Shown here: positions 9,150-19,399 of the stretch, one piece after another
Layout: every line of letters starts with the position of its first letter
Position numbering within the stretch: the stretch's first letter is position 1
Origin: Methylobacterium adhaesivum
GTDB lineage: Bacteria; Pseudomonadota; Alphaproteobacteria; Rhizobiales; Beijerinckiaceae
Assembly: GCF_022179065.1 (NCBI RefSeq)
Contig: NZ_BPQD01000009.1
Coordinates: 20,314 to 84,313, forward strand
Direction: 5' to 3'
DNA length: 64,000 bases
Notes under the pieces: model-generated
Told to the model about the DNA's origin: nothing
The model's input: only the letters and a program-made list of their open reading frames with translations
Database searches by the model: none
Translations under genes and position numbers: made by a program

Positions 9150-9617
9150 TCAGGCCTGGGCCTGCGCCGCCGCCAGCACCTCCTTGGCGTGCCCCGGAAC
9201 CTTCACCTTCCGCCAGATCCGGACGATCCCCCCCGTGCGATCGAGGAGCATCGTGGTGCGCTCGACGCCCATGTATTTTCGGCCGTACATGCTCTTCTCG
9301 ACCCAGACACCATAGGCTTCGAGCATGGCCTTGGTCTCGTCCGACGCGAGGGGAAAGGCGAGATCGTATTTCGCCCTGAACTTGTCGTGGCTCTTGACGG
9401 AGTCAGGTGAGACTCCGATCACGATCGTGTCGGCTGCGGCAAAAGCCTCTCGCAGGGTGTTGAACTCCTGCGCCTCCAAGGTACATCCGCTGGTGTCGTC
9501 CTTCGGGTAGAAATAGAGGACAGCCTTGCGGCCCGCGAGGTCCGCGAGGCGCACGGCGCCGCCTCCCGCGCCCGGCAGGTCGAAGTCGGGAGCCTGATCT
9601 CCGGTATCGAGGGGCAT
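9150..9617 (-). CDS. bcp: Thioredoxin-dependent thiol peroxidase (Bcp/PrxQ)
   Basis: A 155-residue peroxiredoxin of the Bcp/PrxQ class that reduces hydroperoxides using thioredoxin. The peroxidatic Cys45 sits in SGCTLEAQEF, with the preceding YFYPKDDT strand-loop typical of the family. The ATG at 9617 is chosen for its GAAAGGAAGG ribosome site and because the protein then begins MPLDTGDQAPDFDLP; the longer reading from 9749 has unconserved sequence. It is divergent from the AsmA-like gene. Confidence 0.93.
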   Translation of the reverse strand: MPLDTGDQAPDFDLPGAGGGAVRLADLAGRKAVLYFYPKDDTSGCTLEAQEFNTLREAFAAADTIVIGVSPDSVKSHDKFRAKYDLAFPLASDETKAMLEAYGVWVEKSMYGRKYMGVERTTMLLDRTGGIVRIWRKVKVPGHAKEVLAAAQAQA

Positions 9618-9755
9618 GATGCCTTCCTTTCGGCCGATTAATGGTATGCCTGGAGCCGACGCCGAGGCCCGGGCCGGATGCCCGAGAAGCCTTTCCTTCC
9701 CGGACCGCAGCTCGATAGCCCGAGGGTGCGTTCCGATCCAGCGGCTCAAGGATTG

Positions 9756-12700
9756 ATGGTTCAGGACACGGTCACGGATGCGCGGCCGGGACGCGCGGGC
9801 GGACGGCGGCGCCGGCGCTGGCTGCTTTGGCCGGCGGTGATTCTCGTGCTCGCTCTCGGAGCGGGTCTCGCCGGGCTCGTCTGGCGCCTGTCGAGCGGTC
9901 CCCTGCGCATCGACGGCATGTCGGAACGCGTCGCCTCGGCCATCGCCGGGAGCATCGGCGCGGGCTGGCGCGTGTCCCTACGCGACAGCGCCCTCGAACT
10001 CGATTCCGAGAACTCCCTGGCCCTGCGTGTCGGCGGCCTCGACATCTACAATTCCGAGGGCGCCCTGGTGGTGCGGGCGCCGCATGCCGTCGTGAGCCTC
10101 GACACTTGGAGCCTCCTGCGCCTCTCGGTCCAGCCCCGGGCCATCGAGTTTCGCGATCTGCAGATGACGGCCCTCGTGCACCGCGACGGCAGCATCGCCT
10201 TTGCGGCCTCCGACACGTCGCAGGCCGGAGCCGTCGAACCCCATACCCTGCCCAGCGTGGACGCGGTGCTGGGCAAGGTCTCGCCGATCTCCGCCACGAT
10301 GGCCTCGATCTTCGGGGTGGTGCTGGATCGCGCCGGCATCGTCGGGGCCCTGGACCGGGCACGGATCACCAACGGCCGCCTCACCCTCATCGACGACGAC
10401 GCCCGCCAGCGCGCGGTGTTCGAGCACGTCAACGGCCTGTTCCGGCGCGACGCCACCCGCAACGCCCGGGTGTTCGAGCTGCGCATCGACGGGCCGCACG
10501 GAGAATGGCGCTTCGGCGGCGATCTGCAGGAAGCCGGCGGCACCCGCCGCACGGGCATCATCACCCTCGACGACCTGCCGATCACCGACCTTCTGCTCCT
10601 GTCGGGCCAGTCGAAGCTGCCGGTGGCGACCGACCTCAAGCTCTCGGCCAAGGCCGACATCGCCCTCGACACCGGCCGCATCGAGACGATGACCGCCGAC
10701 ATCCGGACCAGCGACGGCAACTTCCTCATCGAGGAAAAGGACTTCAACCCCGTCACCATCGAGAGCCTCGCCGCCCGGGTGAGCTGGGACGAGACGGCAC
10801 GCGCCATGAAGCTCGACGCCCTCGACTATCGCGGCGCCGGCAACACCGCCCACCTGACCGGTGCCTGGACGGCGGGCGCGCCGGATTCCGATATCAGCTG
10901 GACCATGAACCTCGAGGGCCGCGATGCCGTCCTGCGGGGCGCCAATGCCCAGGACCGACCCGTCACCCTCGACAGCCTGTCCACCCATCTGACGGGGCGG
11001 GCCGGCGGCATCGCCATCGACGATTTCACCGTCCGGGCTGGGGCGGCGAGCGGGCGGATCACCGGGACCCTCGGCACGACCGCCGACGACGACGGGTTGA
11101 CCCTGCACATCACCGCCGCCAACACCGACGGGCGCATGGCCCTGCGTCTCTGGCCCGAGCACGTGGCCCCGCCGGCCCGCAACTACCTCGTGGACAACCT
11201 GCGCGGGGGCCGGGTCGACAACGTCGACATCACCATCGACATGAGCGGGCCCGAACTCGCCGCCGCGACGCGGGGCGAGCCCATGCCCGACAACGCAGTC
11301 CACATCGCGTTCGCCGTCTCCGACGCGACGCTGGCCGTCTCGGACGATGCGCCGCCCCTGAGCCGCGGCCGCGTCACCGGTGTCATCACCGGCCTGACCA
11401 CCACCATCCGGAACGTGACCGCGGACCTGCGCATGGCGGACAACCGCGCCCTGTCGATCACCGACGGATCGTTCGTGATTCCGAAGATCAGCCCGGACGC
11501 GGTGGTGGCGCAGATCGGCCTGCGCCTCGGCGGCGGGGCCGATGCCTTGGTATCCCTGATGCAGACCCGGATGTTCAAGAGCCTGACGGGCGTCGACATC
11601 GATCCGGCCAGCGTGAAGGGGGCGGCCGATCTCCGGATCGATTTTCCGCTCAACCTCAAGCACATTCCCGACTTGGCGGACCTGCCGGTGACCATCGCGG
11701 GCACGCTCGCCGAGATCGGCGTCGACAAGGCGTTCGGCAAGGAACGCCTCGACGCCGGGCGCTTCACGGTGTCGTACGATCGTGGCGCCTTCGCCCTCAA
11801 GGGCGACGCCAAGGTACTCGGATCGCCCCTCACCGTGGACCTGCGCCAGCCCAAGCCCGGCGCGCCGGGCGAAGTCACCGTCAATCTCAGCCTCGACGAA
11901 GCCCTGCGGGCGAAGAAGGGCATGCCTGTCTCGCCCCAGCTCACCGGCTCGATCCCGGTGAAGATCGCCCTGCCCATCGGGCGCTCGGGCTCCGGCAAGC
12001 CGCCGATCCGGATCGAGGCGGATCTCGTTCGTGCCGGCATCGACGGCATTGTCCCGGGTTTCACCAAGGCGCCGGGAAAACCGGGGCGCCTCGCCTTCAC
12101 CCTGACGGAGAGCGCGGCCGGCGGATCGTTCGACCTGCGCGACATCGCCCTCGACGCCGCGCCCGCCCTAGCGCGAGGCACGGCGACCCTTGGAGCCGAC
12201 GGTCAGGTCGAACGGGCCGACTTGTCGAGCCTGAAGCTCTCGCCCGGCGACGACATGCGGTTGCAGCTCGACCGCACGGGGAATGCCTACCGCATCGCCG
12301 TCAAGGGCGCCGTGGCCGATGCCCGCCCGATCCTGCGCGGGCTCACCGCCCCGGAGGGCAAGGGCAAGGCCGACGCCGCCCCGAAGGACATCGATGCCGA
12401 CGTGTCGCTCGCCATCCTCACGGGCTTCAACGGCGAGGCCCTCACCAACGCTACCGTCAAGCTCGCCCTGAAGGGCAAGGACGTGCGGACCGGCCGTATC
12501 CAGGGCCGTTTCGGGGGTGCGCCGTTCAGCGCGCAGATCAGCCGCACCGAGCAGGGGCCGGCCCTCACGGTGGACAGCCAGGATGCCGGCGCCACCCTGC
12601 GCTTCGCCGACATCTACAAGCGGATGTACGGCGGCCGGCTCGTCATGAGCACGGGCCTCAACGATGGGCCGCAACAGGGCGTCGTCCAGATCCGCAACTT

Positions 12701-13208
12701 CGTCCTGCGCAACGAGCCGGCTCTGTCGAGCATCATGGCGCAGGGCCCCGCGAGCAGCGAGGTGGTGGACGCACGCGGCCGCAAGCAGATCGTACAGAAC
12801 ACCGGCAACGACGTGACCTTCGACCGCCTGCGCGCCAACTTCGTCCGCACGGGCGCCCGGGTCGATTTCAGCGACGCGGCGATCTCCAACGCCGCCATGG
12901 GCTTCACCCTGAACGGCTACCTCGACACCGCCAAAGAGCGCACGGACATCAACGGCACCTTCGTGCCGCTCTATGGCCTCAACAACGTCGTCTCGCAGTT
13001 GCCGATCCTGGGCCAGCTCCTCGGCGGCGGTCACAACGAGGGCCTGTTCGCCCTCAACTTCCGCGTGTCCGGACGCCTGTCCAAGCCCGATGTCAGCGTC
13101 AACCCGCTCTCGGCCCTGGCGCCCGGCATCCTGCGCAAGCTCTTCAGCGCCGGGGGCGGCAACGACGGGATCGCGGGGGCCGCGCCCATGGGCGAGACCG
13201 AGCGGTAG
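9756..13208 (+). CDS. Large AsmA-like / DUF3971 (YhdP-like) envelope protein
   Basis: A 1150-residue protein with a cytoplasmic Arg-rich tail, a single membrane helix (about residues 22-45) and a very long periplasmic beta-rich region. The pattern of repeated short amphipathic strands and the C-terminal section with FVPLYGLNNVVSQLPILGQLLGG match the YhdP/AsmA-like C-terminal family. Members of this group (YhdP, TamB, AsmA) form bridge-like grooves that move phospholipid between inner and outer membrane. The start at 9756 has AAGGA just upstream. The lipid-transport role is known for the E. coli relatives and is inferred here. Confidence 0.85.
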   Translation: MVQDTVTDARPGRAGGRRRRRWLLWPAVILVLALGAGLAGLVWRLSSGPLRIDGMSERVASAIAGSIGAGWRVSLRDSALELDSENSLALRVGGLDIYNSEGALVVRAPHAVVSLDTWSLLRLSVQPRAIEFRDLQMTALVHRDGSIAFAASDTSQAGAVEPHTLPSVDAVLGKVSPISATMASIFGVVLDRAGIVGALDRARITNGRLTLIDDDARQRAVFEHVNGLFRRDATRNARVFELRIDGPHGEWRFGGDLQEAGGTRRTGIITLDDLPITDLLLLSGQSKLPVATDLKLSAKADIALDTGRIETMTADIRTSDGNFLIEEKDFNPVTIESLAARVSWDETARAMKLDALDYRGAGNTAHLTGAWTAGAPDSDISWTMNLEGRDAVLRGANAQDRPVTLDSLSTHLTGRAGGIAIDDFTVRAGAASGRITGTLGTTADDDGLTLHITAANTDGRMALRLWPEHVAPPARNYLVDNLRGGRVDNVDITIDMSGPELAAATRGEPMPDNAVHIAFAVSDATLAVSDDAPPLSRGRVTGVITGLTTTIRNVTADLRMADNRALSITDGSFVIPKISPDAVVAQIGLRLGGGADALVSLMQTRMFKSLTGVDIDPASVKGAADLRIDFPLNLKHIPDLADLPVTIAGTLAEIGVDKAFGKERLDAGRFTVSYDRGAFALKGDAKVLGSPLTVDLRQPKPGAPGEVTVNLSLDEALRAKKGMPVSPQLTGSIPVKIALPIGRSGSGKPPIRIEADLVRAGIDGIVPGFTKAPGKPGRLAFTLTESAAGGSFDLRDIALDAAPALARGTATLGADGQVERADLSSLKLSPGDDMRLQLDRTGNAYRIAVKGAVADARPILRGLTAPEGKGKADAAPKDIDADVSLAILTGFNGEALTNATVKLALKGKDVRTGRIQGRFGGAPFSAQISRTEQGPALTVDSQDAGATLRFADIYKRMYGGRLVMSTGLNDGPQQGVVQIRNFVLRNEPALSSIMAQGPASSEVVDARGRKQIVQNTGNDVTFDRLRANFVRTGARVDFSDAAISNAAMGFTLNGYLDTAKERTDINGTFVPLYGLNNVVSQLPILGQLLGGGHNEGLFALNFRVSGRLSKPDVSVNPLSALAPGILRKLFSAGGGNDGIAGAAPMGETER

Positions 13209-13211
13209 GAA

Positions 13212-13234
13212 CCGGCCCGGGGCGACCGGGCCGG
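13212..13234. terminator. Hairpin between convergent AsmA-like gene and tyrS
   Basis: CCGGCCCGG pairs perfectly with CCGGGCCGG across a five-base loop, directly after the stop of the AsmA-like gene and before the 3' end of tyrS. No T-run follows. Confidence 0.5.
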
Positions 13235-13248
13235 GGTATCTCCTGGCC

Positions 13249-14526
13249 TCAGCCGACCTTCAGGAGCACGTGCTTCTTGCGGCCGAAGGAGAGCTTGATC
13301 ACGCCGTCCGCCGTCACGTCGCCCGTCCGCAGGACCGCGCGCTCGTCGGTCAGCGCCACGTCGTTAACCCGCAGGCCGCCGCCCTTGATCTGGCGCCGGG
13401 CCTCGCTCGTGGAGGGCACTAGCTTCGCGTAATCGGGCCCGAAGGCCGAGAGCACGCCGAGGCCGGCTTCGAGGAGGTCGCCGGAGACGAACACGGTGGG
13501 CAGGTCCTGGGCGACGCTCCCCTCGACGAAGGTTTTCCGCGCGGTCTCGGCGGCGCTGTCCGCCGCCTCGCGTCCATGCATCAGGGCCGTGGCCTCGCTT
13601 GCCAGCACCTTCTTCGCCTCATTGATCTCGGCGCCCTGGAGGGCCGACAGCCGGGCGATCTCCTCCATCGGCAGCAGGGTGAACAGCTTAAGGAACCGGC
13701 CGATATCGGCGTCCTCGGTGTTGCGCCAAAACTGCCAGTAATCGTACGGCGACAGCATGCCGGCATCGAGCCAAACCGCGCCTGCCGCCGTCTTGCCCAT
13801 CTTGGCGCCCGACGCCGTGGTGAGGAGCGGACAGGTGAGCCCGTAGAGCTGGGGCGTGCCCATGCGGCGCCCGAGATCGATGCCGTTGACGATGTTGCCC
13901 CACTGATCCGAGCCGCCCATCTGCAGCACGCAACCGTATCGGCGGTTCAGCTCGACGAAGTCGTAGGATTGCAGGATCATGTAGTTGAATTCGAGGAACG
14001 ACAGCTCCTGGTCGCGCTCCAGCCGCATGCGGACGCTGTCCATGGACATCATTCGGTTGACGGAGAAGTGCCGGCCGATGTCGCGCAGCATCTCGATGTA
14101 GTTGAGCTTGGTCAGCCATTCGGCGTTATCGACCATGGTGGCGGCGTTGCCGCCGCCCTCGAAGCTGAGGAACCGGGCGAAGGTCTTCTGGATCCCGGCC
14201 TTGTTCTCCTCGATCTGCTCCAGGGTGAGGATCTTTCGCGATTCGTCGCGGCCGGACGGATCGCCGACACGGGTCGTGCCGCCGCCCATGAGGGTGATGG
14301 GCGTGCCGCCCGTGGCCTGGAGCCAGTGCAGCATCATGATCGACAGGAGGTGGCCGACATGGAGCGACGCCGCCGTGCAATCGTACCCGACATAGGTGGT
14401 GAGCCGCCCCTCCAGGGCCGCCGCGTCGATACCAGCCAGATCCGAGCCCTGATGGATGAAGCCGCGTTCGGACAGGACCCGGAGGAAATCGGATTTCGGA
14501 GCGAAGGCGTCGGACGCGGTGGACAT
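13249..14526 (-). CDS. tyrS: Tyrosyl-tRNA synthetase
   Basis: TyrS charges tRNA-Tyr with tyrosine. The protein is 425 residues. The class I signature HVGH is at residues 56-59 in [10 protein letters not shown], the KMSKS loop appears as KMGKT at 242-246, and the tyrosine-binding segment [10 protein letters not shown] is present. The C-terminal part (about 360-425) is an S4 RNA-binding domain with [13 protein letters not shown]. The ATG at 14526 gives the normal N-terminus; an upstream reading to 14832 runs into the anmK side and is not conserved-looking. Confidence 0.97.
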   Translation of the reverse strand: MSTASDAFAPKSDFLRVLSERGFIHQGSDLAGIDAAALEGRLTTYVGYDCTAASLHVGHLLSIMMLHWLQATGGTPITLMGGGTTRVGDPSGRDESRKILTLEQIEENKAGIQKTFARFLSFEGGGNAATMVDNAEWLTKLNYIEMLRDIGRHFSVNRMMSMDSVRMRLERDQELSFLEFNYMILQSYDFVELNRRYGCVLQMGGSDQWGNIVNGIDLGRRMGTPQLYGLTCPLLTTASGAKMGKTAAGAVWLDAGMLSPYDYWQFWRNTEDADIGRFLKLFTLLPMEEIARLSALQGAEINEAKKVLASEATALMHGREAADSAAETARKTFVEGSVAQDLPTVFVSGDLLEAGLGVLSAFGPDYAKLVPSTSEARRQIKGGGLRVNDVALTDERAVLRTGDVTADGVIKLSFGRKKHVLLKVG

Positions 14527-14617
14527 GGACGGTTCCGGTGTCAGAGGAGGGCGGATCGGGACAGGGCGAGGCGCGGCGTGATAGCACCACGCGGACATTG
14601 CGCCGGCTCTTGGGAGG

Positions 14618-14688
14618 GCCTCACGAAACTCCCGGGCGCGCCGGGCTCTCGCCGTGAAGCCGACCGCGCCGCGGGAGTTCCGTGAGAG
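14618..14688. other. Long imperfect inverted repeat in tyrS/anmK intergenic region
   Basis: CTCACGAAACTCCCG (14620-14634) pairs with CGGGAGTTCCGTGAG (14672-14686) with one mismatch, and GC-rich flanks extend the stem inward. It lies between the divergent starts of tyrS and anmK, about 100 bases from tyrS and 35 from anmK. It could be a leader hairpin, an operator or a repeat element; the sequence alone does not decide. Confidence 0.5.
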
Positions 14689-14722
14689 ACACTTAGCAGG
14701 GCTGACCGAGGAAGGCACGACC

Positions 14723-15862
14723 ATGACCATGCTGCGCGCGATCGGCCTGATGAGCGGCACGTCCCTCGACGGCGTCGACGTCGCCCTCATCGAGACCGAC
14801 GGGCATGACGTCCGGGTGGTGCAGAGCCACAACGGCTACCTCGAACCCCTCGGCCCAACGGGCTATCGCGGCTACTCGGACGAGGATCGCGATCTGCTTC
14901 GCCGTGCGCTCGCCGATTCGGAGGCCGTCATCGCGCGTGAGGACCGGCCGGGATGCCTGCCCGAAGCCGAAGCCTTCGTCACGGCCGCCCATGCGGAAGC
15001 CGTGGAGAGTTTCCTCGCCGACAACGGCCTGACACCGGCCGACATCGACGTGATCGGGTTCCACGGCCAGACCGTGGTGCACCGGCCGGACCAGCGCATG
15101 AGCGTGCAGATCGGCGACGGCGCCGCCCTCAGCCGCCGCCTCGGCATTCCCGTGGTGTCGGACCTGCGCCACGCCGACATCGCGGCGGGCGGGCAGGGCG
15201 CCCCTCTGGTGCCGGTGTTCCATCAGGCGCTTGCCCGCGCCTCCGGTTTCGAGGGCGCGCTCGGCATCCTCAATATCGGTGGCGTGGCCAACGCGACGCT
15301 CATCGCCTCGAACGGCGACGTCATCGCCTTCGACACCGGGCCGGGCAACGCCCTCATCGACGACTGGATGCGCGAGCGCACGGGCCGCCCCCTCGACGAT
15401 GGCGGCCGTACGGCGGCACGGGGACGCCCCGACGAACCGCTGCTGGCGTGGCTTCTCATCCACCCGTTCTTCGCCCGCAGGCCGCCGAAATCCCTCGACC
15501 GGAACTGGTTCTCGCACAAGCTCGCCGGCCAGCTCTCGACGGAGGACGGGGCGGCGACGCTCACCGCCTTCACGGCGCGAGCCGTGGCGCGGGCCCTCGA
15601 CCATGCCCCCGAGATCCCGGCCCGCTGGATCGTGGCGGGCGGGGGTGCGCGCAACGGCGAGCTCGTGCGCCTGCTGAACTACCACCTGCGCGCCGAGATC
15701 ACGACGGCCGACGCCATCGGCTGGTCCTCGGCCTACCTCGAGGCGCAGGCCTTCGCGCACCTCGCGGTGCGGTCATTGAAGGGCCTGCCGATCACCTTCC
15801 CGTCGACCACGGGCGTGCGCGAGGCTTTGACCGGCGGCGTCCTGGCCCAGCCGGACGATTGA
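14723..15862 (+). CDS. anmK: Anhydro-N-acetylmuramic acid kinase
   Basis: AnmK hydrolyses and phosphorylates 1,6-anhydro-MurNAc released by murein turnover, giving MurNAc-6-phosphate for recycling. The protein has 379 residues and starts [22 protein letters not shown], the defining glycine-rich ATP/sugar segment. Other markers are [29 protein letters not shown] and [13 protein letters not shown]. An alternative start at 14729 would drop two residues. No murQ or amgK gene is adjacent. Confidence 0.96.
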   Translation: MTMLRAIGLMSGTSLDGVDVALIETDGHDVRVVQSHNGYLEPLGPTGYRGYSDEDRDLLRRALADSEAVIAREDRPGCLPEAEAFVTAAHAEAVESFLADNGLTPADIDVIGFHGQTVVHRPDQRMSVQIGDGAALSRRLGIPVVSDLRHADIAAGGQGAPLVPVFHQALARASGFEGALGILNIGGVANATLIASNGDVIAFDTGPGNALIDDWMRERTGRPLDDGGRTAARGRPDEPLLAWLLIHPFFARRPPKSLDRNWFSHKLAGQLSTEDGAATLTAFTARAVARALDHAPEIPARWIVAGGGARNGELVRLLNYHLRAEITTADAIGWSSAYLEAQAFAHLAVRSLKGLPITFPSTTGVREALTGGVLAQPDD

Positions 15863-15939
15863 TCCCGCCCCAGCGGGTGACCGCATCGAACGGGCCGGCA
15901 TTTGTGACTCGCGAAAACCCGCGTTAGAGCGAGGGCACC

Positions 15940-17043
15940 ATGTCCCACAACACCTTCGGCCATCTCTTCCGCGTCACCACCTTCGGCGAGAGCCACGGGG
16001 TCGCCCTCGGCTGCGTCGTCGATGGGTGCCCCCCGGGAATTCCCATCGCGGCAGCCGACATCCAGGCGGAACTGGACCGGCGGAAACCCGGCCAGTCGCG
16101 GTTCACCACCCAGCGGCGCGAGCCGGATCAGGTCCGCATCCTCTCGGGCGTGTTCTCGGACGACCGCACGGAGGGGCGCCAGCTCACCACCGGCACACCC
16201 ATCGCCCTCGAGATCGAGAACACCGACCAGCGCTCGAAGGACTATTCCGAGATCCGCGACAGTTACCGCCCGGGTCACGCCGACTACGCCTACGACGCCA
16301 AGTACGGCATCCGGGACTATCGCGGCGGCGGGCGCTCCTCGGCGCGCGAGACCGCCGCGCGGGTGGCGGCCGGCGCCATCGCCCGCCGGATCCTGCCGGA
16401 GGGCGTCACCATCCGGGCCGCCCTGGTGCAGATGGGGCCGCACGCCGTCGATCGCGCCCGGTGGGATTGGAATGAGGTCGCCAACAACCCGTTCTTCTGC
16501 CCCGACGCCGCGATGGCCGCCTTCTACGAGACCTATCTCGACGGCATCCGAAAAGACGGCTCGTCCATCGGCGCGGTGATCGAGGTGGTGGCCGAGGGCG
16601 TGCCGCCGGGCCTCGGCGCCCCGATCTACGGCAAGCTCGACGCGGATCTGGCCGCCGCGATGATGTCGATTAATGCGGTGAAGGGCGTCGAGATCGGCGA
16701 CGGCTTCGCCTCGGCGGCCCTGCGCGGCGAGGACAATGCCGACGAGATGCGTTCGGGCAATGCGGGCGCGCCCACCTTCCTGGCGAACCACGCGGGCGGC
16801 GTGCTGGGAGGCATCTCCACCGGCCAACCCGTGATCTGCCGCTTCGCGGTCAAGCCGACCTCGTCGATCCTGACTCCGCGCATGAGCGTGACCCAAGACA
16901 ACCGCGACGTCGATCTCGTCACCAAGGGCCGCCACGACCCCTGCGTCGGCATCCGCGCCGTGCCGGTGGCCGAGGCCATGATGGCATGCGTGCTCGCGGA
17001 TCACTATCTGCGCCACCGGGGGCAGGTGGGCGAACGGAGATAA
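15940..17043 (+). CDS. aroC: Chorismate synthase
   Basis: AroC converts 5-enolpyruvylshikimate-3-phosphate to chorismate, the last shared step to aromatic amino acids, using reduced FMN. The 367-residue protein has the family signatures [18 protein letters not shown] near the N-terminus, [15 protein letters not shown] in the middle, and the arginine-rich stretch [19 protein letters not shown]. It follows anmK by 77 bases on the same strand. A copy of the hairpin repeat begins directly after its stop. Confidence 0.98.
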   Translation: MSHNTFGHLFRVTTFGESHGVALGCVVDGCPPGIPIAAADIQAELDRRKPGQSRFTTQRREPDQVRILSGVFSDDRTEGRQLTTGTPIALEIENTDQRSKDYSEIRDSYRPGHADYAYDAKYGIRDYRGGGRSSARETAARVAAGAIARRILPEGVTIRAALVQMGPHAVDRARWDWNEVANNPFFCPDAAMAAFYETYLDGIRKDGSSIGAVIEVVAEGVPPGLGAPIYGKLDADLAAAMMSINAVKGVEIGDGFASAALRGEDNADEMRSGNAGAPTFLANHAGGVLGGISTGQPVICRFAVKPTSSILTPRMSVTQDNRDVDLVTKGRHDPCVGIRAVPVAEAMMACVLADHYLRHRGQVGERR

Positions 17044-17090
17044 AGCATCGTCCCGAAAGGCGGTTTCCGGCTTTCGGGCAAAGATGATGC
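17044..17090. repeat. Hairpin repeat, copy 2 (degenerate right arm)
   Basis: The left arm AGCATCGTCCCGAAAG is identical to that at 7771. The right arm keeps CTTTCGGG but then diverges (CAAAGATGATGC). It follows the aroC stop immediately and precedes ribB, so it probably separates the two transcripts. Confidence 0.8.
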
Positions 17091-17148
17091 AAAACAATCG
17101 GTCTCCGCACCGCCCGCCATCCGCTCCGCAAGGCTTGAGAGAATTCCC

Positions 17149-18225
17149 GTGCCCCACACCCATGTGATCCAGGCCATCGAAGCCTATGCCCGCGGCGAGA
17201 TCGTCGTCGTCACCGACGACGACGATCGCGAGAACGAGGGCGATCTCGTCGTCGCGGCGTCCCTCTGCACGCCGGAGAAGATGGCGTTCATCATCCGCAA
17301 CACCTGCGGCATCGTCTGCGCGCCCGTCACCCGGGCCGAAGCCCGGCGCCTGCGCCTAGACCCCATGGTGGCCGCCAACGACGCGCCGCTCGGCACCGCC
17401 TTCACCGTGACGGTGGACGTCAAGCACGGCCTCACCACCGGCATCTCGGCGGAGCAGCGCTGCAACACCGTGCGGGCGCTCGCCAACGGCAACATGGGGG
17501 AGACGGACTTCGTCCGTCCGGGCCACGTCTTTCCCCTCATCGCCAAGGACGGCGGCGTGCTCATGCGCTCGGGCCACACGGAGGCCGCCGTCGACCTGTG
17601 CAAGCTCGCCGGCTTGCCCCCCGTGGGCGTGATCTGCGAACTCGCCAACGACGACGGCACGGTGATGAAGGGGCCGCAGATCACCGCCTTCGCCGAGCAG
17701 CACAACCTCAAGCGCGTCTCGGTCGCCGATCTCATCGCCTTTCGCCAGTCGCGCGAAAAGCTCGTGGAGCGTGTCGGGACCTTCCCGGTTCAGGCCGAGA
17801 CGGGGGCGATGACGGGCTACGCCTACACGACGCCGTTCGAAACCGTGCAGCAATTCGCCTTCGTGCACGGCGACATCGGCGACGGACGGAACGTGCTGGT
17901 GCGCCTGCACCGCTCCAACGTGGTCGCCGACGTCATCGAGGGCGGAAAGCAGATCGAGGCGGTGATGCGCCGCTTCGCCCGCGAGGGGCGCGGCATCCTC
18001 GTCTACCTCCGCGACGGGACGGCGGGCGTGCCTCTCCAGTCCTACGCCGAGGAGGGTGCGGAGGCCCAGCGGGTGCAGGCCTGGCGCGAGGTCGGCCTCG
18101 GCGCCCAGATCCTGCGCGACCTCGGCGTGGTCTCGATCCGCAACCTCGCGACCTCGTCGCGAGCCTATGTCGGCCTGTCGGGCTTCGGGATCGAGTTTTT
18201 GGGAGATGAGCGGCTGGAGGGCTAG
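17149..18225 (+). CDS. ribB: 3,4-dihydroxy-2-butanone-4-phosphate synthase with degenerate GTP cyclohydrolase II domain
   Basis: RibB turns ribulose-5-phosphate into the four-carbon riboflavin precursor. The 358-residue protein starts at a GTG and its first 205 residues carry the acidic loop TDDDDRENEGDLVVAA, the CGIVCAP segment and RSGHTEAAVDLCKLAG. Residues about 210-358 resemble RibA but lack its zinc-binding cysteine cluster (no GxxLTGD...CDC motif), so GTP cyclohydrolase II activity is unlikely. This RibB plus dead RibA-like tail is common in alphaproteobacteria. A separate ribA must lie elsewhere. Confidence 0.94.
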   Translation: MPHTHVIQAIEAYARGEIVVVTDDDDRENEGDLVVAASLCTPEKMAFIIRNTCGIVCAPVTRAEARRLRLDPMVAANDAPLGTAFTVTVDVKHGLTTGISAEQRCNTVRALANGNMGETDFVRPGHVFPLIAKDGGVLMRSGHTEAAVDLCKLAGLPPVGVICELANDDGTVMKGPQITAFAEQHNLKRVSVADLIAFRQSREKLVERVGTFPVQAETGAMTGYAYTTPFETVQQFAFVHGDIGDGRNVLVRLHRSNVVADVIEGGKQIEAVMRRFAREGRGILVYLRDGTAGVPLQSYAEEGAEAQRVQAWREVGLGAQILRDLGVVSIRNLATSSRAYVGLSGFGIEFLGDERLEG

Positions 18226-18231
18226 GATAGG

Positions 18232-18256
18232 CGCGAGGCTGCCCGGCAGCCTCGCG
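18232..18256. terminator. GC-rich hairpin between ribB and convergent gene
   Basis: CGCGAGGCTGCC pairs with GGCAGCCTCGCG with essentially no spacer, forming a stem of about ten pairs with a small loop. It lies between the two 3' ends and likely ends both transcripts. Confidence 0.55.
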
Positions 18257-18277
18257 TATCGCCGCCTCTTCGGGCGT

Positions 18278-19207
18278 TCACCGCCCCATCAACGCGTCCA
18301 TGTGGGCGGACACGGACAATCCCAGCCCCTTGAGACTGTAGCCCCCCTCCAGCACCGAAACGACGCGCCCGCCCGCGTGCTTCTCGGCCACCTCCATCAC
18401 GCGGCGCGTGGCCCAGCCGAAATCAGCTTCGTCGAGCTGGATATGGGCCAGGGGATCGAGGCGATGGGCGTCGAAGCCTGCCGAGATCACGATGAGGTCG
18501 GGCGCGAAGGCCTCGAGCCGGCGCAGGATACCGGCCTCGAACACCTCGCGGAACCGCTCGCTGCCGTCGCCGGCCCGCAGGGGGACGTTGACGATGGTGT
18601 CGTGGTTGCCGCGCTCCGACGCCGCCCCCGTACCGGGATAGAGCGGCATCTCGTGGGTCGAGGCGTAGAGCACGCTCGCGTCGTCCCAGAAGATGTCCTG
18701 AGAGCCGTTGCCGTGATGGACGTCCCAATCGACCAGGGCGACGCGGGTGGCCCCGTGGGTCTCCCGGGCGTGGCGGGCCGCGATGGCGGCGTGGTTGAAC
18801 ACGCAGAAGCCCATGGCCTGCATGCGCTCAGCGTGGTGTCCCGGCGGCCGCATGGCCACGAAGGCGTTGCGGCACTCGCCCTTCATCACCGCATCGACGG
18901 CATGGACCGCGCCGCCGACGCCGCGCAGGGCCGCCTCGATGGTTCCCGGTGACAGGAGCGTATCCCCGTCGATCTGGACGAACCCCTCGCGCGGCGCCGC
19001 CTCAATGAGGGCCTGCACGTAGGGCACCGGATGGACCAGGGTCGCGACAGAGGGGTCGGCGAGGGGGGCTAGCCCGCGCACCAGGCCCGCAAACCGCTCG
19101 TCCTCCAGAACCCGCTCCACGGCCCGGATCCGGTCGGGACATTCGGGATGGCCCGCCGGCATGGCGTGGTCGAGGGCGGACGGATGGCTCACGTACAGCG
19201 TCGTCAT
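18278..19207 (-). CDS. Histone deacetylase family protein (acetylpolyamine/acyl-amide hydrolase fold)
   Basis: A 309-residue zinc amidohydrolase of the arginase/deacetylase superfamily. Active-site segments are RPPGHHA (paired His), DWDVHHGNG (metal Asp and His) and SAGFDAH (second metal Asp). Bacterial relatives remove acetyl groups from polyamines or from proteins such as acetyl-CoA synthetase. The ATG at 19207 fits the family N-terminus LYVSHPSALDH. It stands alone, divergent from the L,D-transpeptidase gene. The substrate is not readable from context. Confidence 0.9.
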   Translation of the reverse strand: MTTLYVSHPSALDHAMPAGHPECPDRIRAVERVLEDERFAGLVRGLAPLADPSVATLVHPVPYVQALIEAAPREGFVQIDGDTLLSPGTIEAALRGVGGAVHAVDAVMKGECRNAFVAMRPPGHHAERMQAMGFCVFNHAAIAARHARETHGATRVALVDWDVHHGNGSQDIFWDDASVLYASTHEMPLYPGTGAASERGNHDTIVNVPLRAGDGSERFREVFEAGILRRLEAFAPDLIVISAGFDAHRLDPLAHIQLDEADFGWATRRVMEVAEKHAGGRVVSVLEGGYSLKGLGLSVSAHMDALMGR

Positions 19208-19399
19208 CGCAGTCCTCCCAAATCGATGCTCGTCCTTATCGTTGCGTCGAGACAACAGACGATGCAAATGCGCCACGCCGTGGCACGATACACTACGCCG
19301 GGATGCGCGCTCGGGTTAGGTTACGCAAGACCTCGGCAACCAACTTTGCCTTCAAACCGCGCGTCGGCTTCGACGCGGCGATCCCCATAGGCCCGTCCC

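Noticed and set aside
9827-13432. 1201-codon open frame on the plus strand alongside the AsmA-like gene
   Set aside because: Its translation is Arg/Pro/Gly/His-rich shadow sequence of the real gene in another frame, with no motif; long open frames like this are expected in GC-rich DNA.
17800-18225. Functional GTP cyclohydrolase II half of a bifunctional RibBA
   Set aside because: The zinc-binding cysteine cluster and catalytic segment are missing, so only the RibB half is called active.
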